DNA of 64,000 bases from Penelope pileata. Taxonomy: Eukaryota > Chordata > Aves > Galliformes > Cracidae. Of the stretch, positions 1-13,300 are shown piece by piece. Each line of letters begins with the position of its first letter. Within the stretch, counting starts at the first letter, position 1. The DNA is taken from contig WBMW01002283.1 in assembly GCA_013396635.1 (NCBI GenBank), positions 186,001 through 250,000 on the forward strand. Direction: 5' to 3'. The notes below the pieces were generated by a model. That model made no database searches and was not told the DNA's origin. It saw only the letters and a program-made list of their open reading frames with translations. Made by a program: the position numbers and the translations under genes.

Positions 1-3000
1 CCTTTCCTTAGCTGCCCTGTAGGAAAACCCTGTTCCCATGGAACAGACTCTTCTTTTGCTGTGGTGTACTTTACTTTTCACATCAGCAGCCTTCAATGCA
101 ATTGCACAACTCCAGCTGTGCAGAAAAGCCTTCAGGGTCAGAACTGAAGAGCCCATCAGCCTCCCAGTGCAAGAACCAGCTGGAGCTAATAGGAAGTGCT
201 TGTTGGAAAGCAAAGTGTTAGAGAAGGGTTAGATGCTTTTTCCCCTTTTTCCCCCCCATATATGTCCAGAGATCTAATCCTGAAAACAGTTCTTACTATC
301 ATTTCTGTACAAAACAGCTTCATTAGAGTTACATGGAAGTAAAATTACATGAAAAACAATTCTTACACGGCCATTACAGCCATGTACGTCGTGAAGCTGA
401 GAGGCTGGATTAGAGGCTTCCCTGGTAACTGGATGCTGTGAGGAAAAGAGGTACAGGTGAGAGATGGTAATAACTGCCCTGTCTGTGTGATGCAGGAGTG
501 GAAGTCTGGGGGAGTACATTGGGGGGCTGGCTGTGCTGCAAGAGTTACTTACTGTGTAAGTCTTGTAAATTATTTGCCCACTTTGAAGTGAACTCAAAGG
601 CCATCTACTCTGTGAAAGTTCTAGTAGCATTTATTATGTGTTTTTTTAGGAGGTATTTGAGGGGTTTTTTTAGTAAAAGAATTCTGAGCTCTCTTATTTA
701 AGAGTCTGTAATTGTGGTCATCTCAAGTGCTTCTATTGCTAGAAAAACATTGCTTCAAGAAGGTGACTGCTCGCTGAGGTGGAAGCTGTTACAACATCAG
801 ATGCTTGCTGCTAGGTGGAGTATTTAATGCTCAGAACAACTCTTCAGTGCTTCACAATGTTAGGCATGTAGGTAGTGCTCAGATGTTTGTGGAAATTCTA
901 TGATTATGTAAATTCCACCTCAGAATAGGATTCTTGGATTTTGTATTCCTGTTTAAATTACTCAATTTTGTTGTCATTTAGGTTAAAAGACAGTCAGATG
1001 ACTAATTGCTAAACAACGTTGCTGCTGATGTAAGAAACATGAGCCAAAAGATGCCTTAGCCTTCACAGCCTTGGCCCATCAAGTTTTCCCCTAATGTTAG
1101 GCTTTAAACTCCAGCTTCTACCCCACAGTAGGAATGATTTCCACCTGAATGACTTCTGTGCACGTTTCATGTTTGTGCTCCTGTTGGTTGCAGCCCTGCA
1201 TGGAAGGGGCTGCCCAGCAGAGGTCACCAAATTCCCACCGATGCCAGTCAACGCTTCAGAAATCTTCACTTTGAATTTTCCAAAGCATGACAAGACCGAG
1301 GGCATGAATACTCTCATTGCTTACTTCTATTCCCTTAAAAACTGTTGTTTTCTGAACGAGGGGATAGTTGACAAGCTGCTGACAAAAAGCAGCAGTTTGT
1401 AGCACTCTCATTATCATAGGAAAAACTTTTGGTATCAGGTTTCATTTTATTGTCCCTATTACGCCATGATTACACTCCATTGGTTGGCAGTCCTCTTTTT
1501 AAAGCCTGTGTTTTCAGAATCGCTCTAATTTTTTCCCCTAGAAGAATAATTCTCCCAAAGATACAACTTAGAAAATTCCATGGAAATTCAGATAGACTAT
1601 GCAGGACTTTATCCCAAACTAGTATCAATTACTTTGACTCACATGTTACCAAACTCACAAACTGCAGTTTCTGGCACACCAAATACTGCTTTAACGCCTC
1701 TCCCCCCACTCCTTTAAAGATAAGGAGCTTGCGGTGGGGTGTATATGTGAGAGGCTGATTTGTGGTGAAGGAAAGAGGCAAGATGTGTAAGAGGTACAGG
1801 AGACAGACTGAGCTACAAACACCAGCAATGTAACTCCATCGCATTCTTCACCAAGCAGACTAGAATAGGATGTAGGAGCAAGATGAACCAGAAGAGAGCG
1901 TGACTGCAGATTTCTTTGGAACCCATCTGGAAGGATGGAAGAATCACCTGGTGTCCCCGTCTGCCCCTCCTGCCTCACCTTCTGGAGCTGTCAGACACTG
2001 CTCAACAGAAGGGCTCTTAGGTGCTGGGAAATGCAAAGGTTCTCTCTGTTCTCCCTGCAAGTTGCTGAAGGTGTCCTTTGGAGGCTTGGCTCTGTTGCTC
2101 AGCATGTTCCTGTTCCTCTGAAATACCTGTTGTTGTGGCTGTACATGCATTTTGTGTCCACAGATAAAACGAATGCTTCAGTCCTCAGCTCTCACTCGAG
2201 CACCTTTGAAGTGAATGGAAAATGGATAATTCCCACCCCCAGTCATGTTGTCTGACGACCAGAATGCCAGATCTCTGACATTGTTGCCTATGTGAAAATT
2301 TGCTTCAAGAGGGCTGGAAACTAATTCTCACTGTGAAGTGAGAAGAGCACTACTTAGCACAGGTAGAAGCACAAGTATGAAAAACACCTACTCGGGAAGT
2401 TCAGCGAGACTGCACAAAATTAGGTGAATTGGCATGGGGAGTTTATCCGCTTCAGAAATATACACACTTGTATAAAAAGGAAATTAACATTAAAATGTAC
2501 ATATTTGCAAGTCAGTGTTAGGCTTCATATGGACTGGATTACATAAGTATTTTTACAGTTTAAAAATCTTGAGTATGATTGCAAAAAAAAAAAATGAAAT
2601 ACCTGAATTTGGCCCCAAAGATAGCATATTGTAAGTATGACTGTCATGATGCAATGGAATCAGTTATTCCCAGATAGAGGAAAAATTTACTCTGTAAACA
2701 GCATAAATACTGTAAAAAAACTAGGACTTACCTAAAACACAGATAAACACATCTAAAAAAGCCAAATTTTGTGTAAGTGCTTTGTTGGCTGAGCTTTCTT
2801 TAGAGTGAATCACATTGGAGCAGTGAACCATGGTGATAGTCACTTAAAATAAGAGGAATTACAGACTTGATTTATCCAATATCCAACAGAATCTGAAATG
2901 TAAGTTAAGTACTGCATATTCTTCACTTTATGCTCACAGAACCTACTGCAGCACATGACCAATACTGTGTCGCAGGAAGACAGGAGCCATGGCAAGAAGC

Positions 3001-3064
3001 TCTGGTTCTGTGTAAAGTCCTATTACATCTTATTAAGAAAAATCCCTTAGGGATTAAATCCTAT
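1..3064. other. SH3BP2 downstream flank, or distal 3' UTR
   Basis: AT-rich single-copy-looking sequence with an A12 run at 2582-2593. Short open frames (for example 1094-1402 plus, 1429-1758 plus) match nothing I recognise. No exon of ADD1, the gene expected next by human synteny, was seen. Confidence 0.6.
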
Positions 3065-3070
3065 TTTATT
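3065..3070 (-). terminator. Candidate polyadenylation signal AATAAA for SH3BP2
   Basis: TTTATT on the plus strand reads AATAAA on the gene's strand, about 1.15 kb past the stop. A variant ATTAAA lies about 65 bp before it. Two further AATAAA copies downstream (1446-1451, 630-635) could serve a longer form. Use cannot be told from sequence. Confidence 0.35.
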
Positions 3071-4222
3071 GTTTACATAAAACAAAACTCTTATTCTGTA
3101 ACATTTTCATGTTTTTAAAGCTGGGACCATTTAATTGTAACAAGATTAAAACTGACACGTAAAGGTCAGGTGACATTTATGTACCTGGATTCAAACTGAC
3201 AGAAACCAGGTAACCTCTCCTGTTCCATGAGTTACAGCAATTTTTTTTTTTTTAACTTAGTCCTGTAAACATTATTAAAGATCATTTTGACAGTACTTTT
3301 GAATTAACCAAGTTATTTTATCTTCTGCAAAAAGCAGCCTAGAGCAGGATGCTTTGCCCTAGAACAGAAGAGAATGCAATTGGCTGACAACCTGATCCTG
3401 ACAAACCGACCACAGCATTTTATGGAATGATTGTAGGATCACAACAATTGCAGCTTTTTGTTGTGTTTTCAAAAGCCTTCTGCTTCAGAACTAAGGAATG
3501 GGATTGCCATTAAAACCAAATCAATGTTATCCCAAACCTACCTGAAGTGTTCTTAGGTAATGTGTCTGTGCTGTAACCCCATCAGTTGGGCAGTACCCCA
3601 ACGTCCATTACTGCAGACACTAATCACAAACTACACATATGTATGAGGTGACTTAAAAAAGCTGTATTTCCTGATCATCTTTATCTGTAGTAAACCAAAT
3701 TCTTTGCACAGAAGACAACATTATTTACATGCCTACTATACAAGTAATACAAAACCTCTCAGTTAAGCACCGGTCCTGACTCAAGGAGTACCACCCTCAA
3801 GCCAGAGCATTAGTATTCCCTGTCACAAGTGAGTTCTAATGTACTTTCAGGATTTTCCCTCTTCCGGACTGGTTGTATTCACAACACTTCTTTGTTCTCG
3901 TGGACATTGTTCTCCTCCACGTTCCCAGGAGATGAGTCATAGCAGCAGTTTACAAAGGTGCAGGTGTTGCAGACGGCCTTCACAGAACAGTCACAGTGCA
4001 GATCTTTCTGGAAGCAAGGCTCAAAATGCACTGATCTGGACCGTAAAGTTTTACCAAGAGTTCCTTAAGTGGAGGCATAGCTCATGTGAGAACAAGTGGT
4101 TGAACCAAACTCGGTTTCAGTGTGCAAACAGCGGGAGTCCACCACTGGCAGGAGTCCACGCTCAGCTCCAGGGCAGCGGGGATCCCATTCTTCCTCAGCA
4201 TCAGTGACTTACGCTGGCCGTG
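3065..4222 (-). other. SH3BP2: SH3BP2 3' UTR (proximal candidate)
   Basis: Sequence from the stop codon to the first AATAAA on the gene's strand. No frame is conserved and no repeat is recognised. The true end may lie further left, because other AATAAA hexamers occur at 1446-1451 and 630-635. Confidence 0.5.
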
Positions 4223-4360
4223 TCACCTTGGTTGGGAGTAACCATAAGGGCACTGCAGGATCAGGCTGTCGTGACTAGGTAGGATGTGAGTGCTGTAGTA
4301 TTCAACCAAACTCCCCATGTTCAGAAACATGATGTCTGCATCCAGGTAAAACTTGGAATC
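4223..4360 (-). CDS. SH3BP2: SH3BP2 exon 13, coding part (SH2 C-terminus, stop)
   Basis: The acceptor CTACAACAG is followed by 45 codons and TGA at 4225-4223. It codes for DSKFYLDADIMFLNMGSLVE through to ILPSHDSLILQCPYGYSQPR, the end of the SH2 domain and of the protein. Confidence 0.96.
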   Translation of the reverse strand, partial: DSKFYLDADIMFLNMGSLVEYYSTHILPSHDSLILQCPYGYSQPR

Positions 4361-7300
4361 CTGTTGTAGAACAGAAGCACACAGTCATTGGCAGTAATGT
4401 TTCCTACCCAAAGTTTAAAAAGAGAAAAACAAAACAACAAGAAAAAATCACTACCAGAACTAAGGTCTTTCAAACAAGCTGCTGCTTTGCAGGCTTCCCA
4501 CTTAGACACGAGTCCAAATTAAACTCGAGAATTTAACAGCCCTTCCTCTAGAAGTTGTCTGGAGCTGGAATTTAGATTTGGACATTTGCAGCTGCTTTGT
4601 CTTTTGCACAGGACAACATTTGGGAACCCCAGATCTCATCCTAGAACAAATACCTGTAAAGCGCTATTTTTACTGTTAGGACTGGGAAGAAGTTTGACTT
4701 GTTTGTGAGTTACATATAGACTTGCATGTTACACACATACCTACACGATATACAAACACACACAGCAGAGCTACTAACCTTTTCAAATATTCTGTAGTTT
4801 CTCACTTTTTCTGCAGATTGATCCCATACAACTAAAACCTTAACAAAGAAAAATGCAGCACAATCAGTCTATGGTGATAAGCTCAAAGCCAGTGCATTAT
4901 TAAGGAATTAGTTACAATCAATTGACCAGCCTAAAAAAAATTCATGTAAGTTACAATAACGTCTGTCTCATCTTTTCTTGCTTGCTGTTAAGTACTAAGT
5001 TAAGTACTTCTAACAAATAAAAATACAGCATCTCTAAATCAAAAAGGGTTTTGTGGAGGTAGGTTCTGCAATTGCAAGTTACCTTTCCAGCCTTAGTAGA
5101 TGAGTTCCTAATGCAGTATAATCCATTTTGTGGTTGTCCCTTTGGGCTCGTAGCTTTAAATATCCTAAAACAAAAACAATACAGAAATTACATTTGTTAC
5201 TTATCTGATTCAGGAAATGTAAACGTGTAGATTCTTGGAATCACAGAATCGTAGGGGTTGGAAAGGGACCTCTGGAGATCATCTACTCCAACCTCCCTGT
5301 GAGAGCAGGGGGGTTTCTAATGTCCAACCTGAACCTCACCAGACTGAACAGCCCCAGGTCTCAGCCTTTCCTCGTAAGGGAGATGCTCCAGGCCCCTCAT
5401 CATCTTTGTGGCACTCCACTCAACTCTCTCCAGCAGGTCCCCGTCTTCTTTGAAGTGGGGAGCCCAGAACTGGACACAGCACTCCAGGTACGGCCTCACC
5501 AGGGCAGAGCAGAGGGGGAGGATCACCTCCCTCGCCCTGCTGGCCACGCTCTTTTTAATGCACCCCAGGGTACCATTGGCCTTGTTGGCCACCAGGGCAC
5601 ACTGCTGGCAATTCTTATTAAAAATCTGCTTCAGTTGTAATAATTTATATGATATCAGATAGATAGACTTTTACTGTTCTAGCATCTGAATCAGCAATGC
5701 ATCACAGAAGATCTGGCTTTCTGTCCCATCTAGCATCCTGGCAGAACAACGATTTCCAGATGGGGTAGAATTTATCTATCTAAAATTCTATCTTCTATGT
5801 ATCTATGTTTTCTCAACTGACATATGAGCACTGAACTAACTCCTCTAGAAAGTGATTTCCATATTAAAGTGATTTAAATACACTTCCTGTTTTTAAACAC
5901 AAATTATATATCTCAAAATGATTTTTGGACTGCTGTTCAGTGCAGGTTTTTGCAGGACTTTAAGCAACTGTTTTAAAAGCTGCATTTACCTTTCAACTTC
6001 AAAGGACTCAGAGGTATTAAGAAATATTGAAGCAGGCAGCCCAACCTGTAGGAAAATACAAAGAAAGTAAAGTCACTGTGCAGGGCAATGAAAACTCAAA
6101 ATACTAACAACATTTTATGCAAATAAGCTACAGCCACCCATATCTGAATTTGTTACTTGTGCTTTCATCTTTATTTTATGCTTCTTCCTCCTTTACACCA
6201 ATGATTATAATCCAGAATTTATCAAGGCATTCCTTAAAGCTGAAAACCACACAGCATTGTGTTTTCAGAAGGTTCTTTTTCTCCTGAAACATACCCACGA
6301 GCCCCCTTGCAGAGAAAGCAAGAAAAATGGTTGTTTGAGAATGGATCATCTGCTTGATCTTACTTTTTCATAGTCATCATCAGAATCATCATTCGCTTGG
6401 TTTGGCTTGGAGGGCACTGGTGGTTTTTCAAATGAGAAGCTTCTAAAACTCTGCCCATCTGGTGGTGATCTCCTGGCAGAAACAGAACAGAAACTGAAGG
6501 ACATGTCCACAGAAAACAGAGCAAATAGACACAAAACAGTAAAGAAATAATAAAACTAGAACTAAGCGCAAGTTCTGGTTTAGGACTTTAGACCTGAAAT
6601 CACAGAATAACTTCACTGGAAAGGGACACCTGGAGATGATTTAGTCCAAGCTCCTGCACAAAGCAGGTCCAGATAGCTCAGGTCTGCTGCCTGTTGCCTC
6701 TTATCCCCGCAGATCTCTTGGTCTGTCTTCTCCGTGCCCTCCCACTGAGTAGCTGTAGACAGCAGTGACATCCCCCGTTGGCCTTCCCAAAGGTTCCCCG
6801 TTCTCTCAGCCTCTCCTCACATATCACGTGCCCACCAAACATCCTGGTGGTTGGACTCACTCCCATAAATGAATCTCTTTCTTGTACTACATTTAAAGAG
6901 TTTTTTTTTAACTCCTTCTTTAGAGCTGAATGATCCAACAGACAAAAATATTTCCAACTGCCTCACCAGCATAGCTAGTCCCACATTCCTTACTAAAGTT
7001 GATTTTAGCATAAGAGAAATGTTTCCCGTCTCCATAGAGGCCTGATGTAATTTTTTTGGTTCACTGATGTTCTGACATAAAGGTTTCTTATTCACTGTGA
7101 TCAATGGCTGTTAAGTCTCTAAGACACACACCAAAATAAACTACAAAGACTTGTGTGACTTGAAAAAAATATATATCTACTATTTCTCTCTGAACTATTT
7201 CAAAAGAAAAGTTCATTGCAAAATGTCCAAACAACAAATACTTAGGCAAAAACGCACTGAGGATGAGAGGCATGGTGCACAGAAGACCAACAGACATTGA

Positions 7301-10300
7301 TGTGAACCTGACAAATTACGTCTGTCAACTGATTAACAGAAACTCGGAGGAAATTTTGACACTGGGATGTATTTTCACACTTACTGTAACTGGGGGCAGG
7401 AAGGCTTCTCTGGTCTAGGTTTAAGTCCAGGGTGCTGGTGGCCTGGCACAGGTGGCTTTGGGAGCACTGGTGGCACAAACAGTCCGGGTTTGCCATGTTC
7501 TCTTGGCACTTTGGTCTCCGTTGTCTTTTCGGTTAGCTGCGACAACTTGGGTTTACTGCTTGGCAGTGGAGGAGGAATTCGCGGTGAAAGGTTTAAGCTT
7601 TTTAGCTTCTCGCATCCTTCTGGAGTAGTGAGAACCTGAGACAGAGGCAGAGGTTCTGGAGGCAGTGGGCAAGGTTCTTTGACACACAAAGGCTTTTTGA
7701 AAAGAGGTAAGGGCGGTATAGGGGGCGGCTGATCGCTCGGTCTCCGGTTGGAGGACTGCAGCTTCAGACTGGGGTCAGCTCGGCACCGTAACTGGGGCTC
7801 TGTCACATTGACAAAATCCTCTGGCTTGATGTCAGGTAGGCTCCGTTTGGGAGGTGGTGGTGGTGGTACTGGCCCAGAAGATTTGCCACCAAAGGAATGG
7901 GACCTTGATTCCGAGTAGGCAGCTTTTCTGACGTGAGGGACTGGTGGAGGCGGGTAGGCTGGGGGCAGAACCATGATATCTGCACAAAGAAAACACCAAC
8001 AAACATGGCACGCTGCGGAGCAATAAGACACGTCAAGAAACTAGACCTTTCAAACTTATTTTTGTGTGATTTAAGATATTTTCATTGGCATCTGGTCTGA
8101 TGGTTCCTGAAACGCTAGGTAAACAGCTCTCAGCACAACTCTGCGTGTCACGTGCACTGACCTCCTGCAGTTTTTGTTCAGGTATGGCTTATGTTGACTT
8201 AGCAAAGAATTTTTCCTTTGTTAAAAATAAAAGAGACTATGTCAAAAGCATTACCCCTCCTCCTGACCCATGACCACGTACAGGTCCTTCAGGGCAGGAG
8301 CCTTGCCAGAAAACATGCCTTTAAGGGCACGGAACACTTTCTCTAAGTTGTTACTGCTGTTACTAGGCCCTTTGACCCTAAATACTTCTCCAGATTCGGT
8401 GCCTGTGCACTGCTTCAGTCATTTGACCACCTGCAATGCTTTAGGAATGACTAAACCAAAACAGTGATCTGGCATCCTACATGGGTACGACCTTCGTTGC
8501 TGGCCTTTTGGGAAGGGAACTGAAGAAATCACATACCCTCTTTCACTATGTCAGAAGTATCTGGTTGCAAGTAAGACTCATCCTCTTCCTCCTGGTCGTA
8601 ATCTGCAGGTAAAAATCAATGGGTCAGACTCAGACAAGTACTACTGGAACCAAGTGAGAGTATTTTTTGCTTTATATATATATAAATATATATACAAAAA
8701 TAACTACTTTTCATTTAAAAAGTGAAAAAAAATATATACATGGTCCACCTCTCTACTATTTATAGTATGTGTTTTCTTAAATGTTGACATCAATGAAGAA
8801 AGCCTTTGCTTACAACAGTGAAAGAAGAACTGCATTGCACGTTACATTTTCCTCCACCTTTCCAACTAAAACGTACTTTCTGGTGACGCTTTCTACTGGC
8901 ATTGCCTTCCTCAGAAAAACTGAAACAGTTACAGAGGCACAACTGGCAAAAGAAAAATGCACCACAAACGACTTAAGCGTTGCCTGTAAGTAATAACCAA
9001 GAGATGAAATACATGCTGCCTCTGGGCAGCAATTTCTCATATTGACTGATAGGAGCCTTAAGGACAACACGTATTTCCTTGGAGAAATACATTCAGCGGG
9101 GTGGGAGGAAGAGTAAGGTTAGCTGATAAGATCAGTTAGCTGTTCTAATTTTCCTTATTTAGGCTCCATCTAGGCCCCTTCAAATGTAACTCATTGCATA
9201 CAACCCATCCTCCATAAAGAGTGATGTCCTACACCACAGCCCTGTACCAAATGCTGCTGAGTGTTTTCCTCTGCTCTGCAGCAGTCCAACCGCATTTCCT
9301 AGTGAGTCCAACTGCTGCTTTTTTGTCCCCGTCAGGAAGAATGGTCAGGAATTTCCTTTCAGGAAATCAGAGCACTTGCTCCAGTCAGCCCTGCCCTGAG
9401 AAATCTGAAAGGGCGGATGGGAAAATGGACTAAAGGGACTCGGCTGGACCTGGAGGCAAGTCTTCTGTTGCTGGGCTGCACTGCATTTCTTGACTTAGGA
9501 GCTGGTTGCTGAAGCACACTGTGAATATCAGGCTGACAGGCTCTCTGTGAAATCCTCATTTCTATTTAAAAACTAAAGGCAGCCCGAATTGTTCACTGTG
9601 AAGCAGCCACAGTCACAGTGATCAAACTGAATTAAAAAAAGACTGCTAAGAATAAGACTCTCAGCGCCTTAACTTTAAGAAGTCACTCCATTTGAAAGCC
9701 ACTGAACAATGTCACCCTGTGTGTTTCCACTGGCCACTCCTATGTCCTGAGCCGGGAGGCTGCTCAGTCTGGTTGGCGCTGAGCACGCTGCTGGACAGAG
9801 GCAGCAGTGTCCCGCTATGAATTCCTGCTTGCTTTGTGGGACAGACGTGTCCTTACAGCCTAGGCGAGAGGCAGGCAGCTCCACAGTGTTTTAAGGACAC
9901 ACTTCTACGTGACCAACACCCCAGTATTAGGATTATATCCAACTACTGATGATAATACTGCGTTATCATCAATGACAGTGAACAGCACGTCACTGCCACG
10001 TTACGACCGATGGGCATACTCAAATACTTTATCTTTCTGCTAGATGTGCAGACTTCCCAACATGCAGTCTGAACAAAAATGTAAGATAAAAAATTAAGAT
10101 TGTAATATTAGCTGTCATATTAAGTTGTATTAAGTGTCAGGTGCCTCCTTGCAAAGTCTGAATTTCGTCAGTTACCACTGATTTTTTACTAATAGTTTTA
10201 TGACACAGACTATTTCTGATTTTAAAGTACAACAATTCTATGCACATTGTAAAAATAAGAATTTGTGGTTCTCAGTTGCAAACTGCATCAGACAGTCTGC

Positions 10301-13300
10301 TTAAGCTGCCAGAATAGTTCCTGCAGAATCCACCAGGAAAACAAGATTAAGAAAATCATTTATCAGCATATGAAATTGTCACCTTCGTTATCTGCTGAAT
10401 GATGAGAATACTTGATATCAATGGGGCGTTCCACTGAGCCATAGAAACTGTCTGCATCAGAACCAGAGTCACTGCAAAAGAAAAGACAGAGTCCCTTGAG
10501 TCCCTTCTGCATCACCGCGTTAGAGGTCTTGGAAAAACGAAGACATCTGTTAGCAGGACTGCAGCACGGGAAAGTAACCCTGCGAAAGCAGAAGCAATCT
10601 ATTCCTACATCCATTGCCAAATACGTGGCTGCTATTTTTTGTTTTACACAAAGCTGACGTTTAAATTTCTCTTAGGAAAATAGTTTATTTGCCTTGGTAC
10701 TCTTTATTTGTTAGGGAGGCCCTTCATTCTTGGGGCCTACGGCAGCTGTCCTTGAGCAGTAAATACCTTGTATGTGCAAAGAGCCAAAACCAATGCTATC
10801 AAGAGATAGAGCAAAGGGGGGGAAAAAGCAAATGAAGATTAAAGTTTCATACCTGAACTCTGTTATAGTTTCCTTCTTATCATGGTAGTGATCGATTTCC
10901 CTCCTCAGGGAGAGCATCCAATTCTGGAGAATTAAAGAAACCCACAACATTCAACGCGTTAATCTTTACATCATTGAACAAAGATGCACAGAGTCTTTCT
11001 TATGTAAGGCTGGAGTGACAGTGCAAGTGAAATCCCATCTATCCATGCCTTTATTATACAAATACTGATAGGACTTACTAGTCAAAATGTTGTGACTATC
11101 TAAAATCTGATAAGAACATTAAATTTTGATTTGTGAATTTCAGGGTGTTATTCCTAAAGCCACGTGCTTGCTCATAGCCTGTTCATGGGTCGGAGATGTC
11201 ATGGAGCAGTTTTTGTACTTCTGATAAAGTTCACCACACAAATATTCATTCCATGGCTAAAAATAAAGCCAGGAATATGAAGAAAACTGTGACTTTTACG
11301 TCACTTCTAGCCATTCCCTAAATTACAACAAATTACAACTTGCACAAATAGTTAAAACTTCGGACATGATTTTCAGAGGAGTCCAAAGCAGCAGATGCAC
11401 AGACTTTGGTTACAGCTGTGTGTCCAGTTCATGGAGATTCTAGAGAAGCCCAAGATCCACTTCTTCTTTTGCAATACAATTTCCCTTGAAGCAGAAATAT
11501 ACCTTTCTTTCATCTTCAGAAGAAGCAGAAAAAAACCACGTCCTGTGCTTCTTGCTAATGTGAACCAACTTGAAGGGAAACACGTTGCTCGATGTCGTCT
11601 CTTCAGCTGCCCGCATAACCCTGGGAAACAGAGCAACCAATATCTAAAGATCCCTGCTCTGTACATTTAATTCTGTTGTGCAAGTCAAAGCTCAGAAAGC
11701 ACTTCTACCAGCCAGTTACACCCCACTGAAAATAACCCCCAAGCCCAGGAACACACCACCAAAATGTAATAGGTGTGTTTGTGGTACTTCTCCATGAAAG
11801 CAACGGGAGGGCTAATGCAGGAGCGCTGGCAGGAGGAGAGGCACTAGCTGAACACCTGCCAGCCTAAGAAATGCGCGCTGTGAGCTCCCCAGTGAGCAGT
11901 TGTAGCAGCCTGTGTTCAGGTACGAGCTCCACGCCATGGCGTGAGGTATTTAAGGTGCCTGGGAGCCTTACTGCAGAAAGGCAGAGGAGAAACCAAAACG
12001 TGGGTTTTCCAAGAAAACAAAAGAAACAAGAGAGCTAATAAGAAAAGTTCATTTTTCCACTTCTACCTTATAGGCCCTACCTTGCAGTAGATCAAGGCTT
12101 TTTCTGTTTTAATTTTTTTTTTAAAAAAGTTTAGGTCAGCCTCTTTCACAAACTACATTGGAAATGTTTCCTGCCTCTTGTTTTTCCCCCATAGGATTCT
12201 CAAATGAGAAATCCTCACGGACACAAAAAGCCCTACCTGGAAATGCATGCTGTAAGGTTTTGAAAGAATAAGGAGATAAAAATCTTAAGACTGTGGGCAA
12301 TGTAAAAGTAACATTAGTAAGACTTGCTCAGCACAAGCTATAGAGAAATCTGATTCAAAATCTTTATGATTATTATCGGGGGTTGCTTTCTTGTTGTTTC
12401 TATATTTTTAAACTTGCCAACTTCCTTACAGTACTTCTGTAAGTCCTATTTAGGGAAGGTGGCTTGTCAACCTACAAACAAGCTTTCAGTGACACTTGAC
12501 TTTTGGTTAGGTACCAAATCAAAATGAACATTATTTTGGGAAAAGCAATAATAATTAAGAAAACTGATCAGCATGCCAGAGCTGGCGTTAAGAACAACGC
12601 AAAGCTCAACTTTCTTTCAGAATTAGACGGCAGCTTTTTAGAACCCAACCCTCATTTTAAATTGCAAGTTACAGCTTTTCTGCATCTGTCCAGCCTGAAA
12701 CAAAGGCACAAAAGGAACGAGAAGTTATTTCATTCCCTCCTGAATGACCAATACGGACGTTACTATGGGAAATACCCACTGCACGTCTGGGAGGGATGGC
12801 AATGATTCCCGCGTTCTGAGTCAGCAGACAGCTCAGCACTGTCTCACCTGCTGTGCACCCTGAAAACATAATGGCTATTGAAAGAGATCTGCAAAATAGA
12901 AATCCAGGGAAGCCAGGGAAGAGAAATTTGTTTTCACACAACCGTATGCAACTGTCCAGTCTAACAAATAAGAGTTTCTTTCACTTTTTTCCCCATAATG
13001 CTTATGTCTGTGCATAACAGTAACCATAACGTGGTCCCAAGTCTACAACCAAGGTGACACGTAGGTATGTGGATATATAAAAAGCAATGAGAGTTTCTAG
13101 CACTTAGAAAATCCATAGCACTTTTCATATTACTGTGATTACAGAAGCTAGCACCATGGCCAAGCTGTAGCATAGGTTGCTTATACAAATCCATCTTTAG
13201 TTTCTAATTAACTATAATATTCTCAGCAGCTTTCCCAGATAATATGCTGTTGTTGTGGTCAGTTAAAAAGCCTTCCCACTCTAAGGAGAGAGATTTCCTT

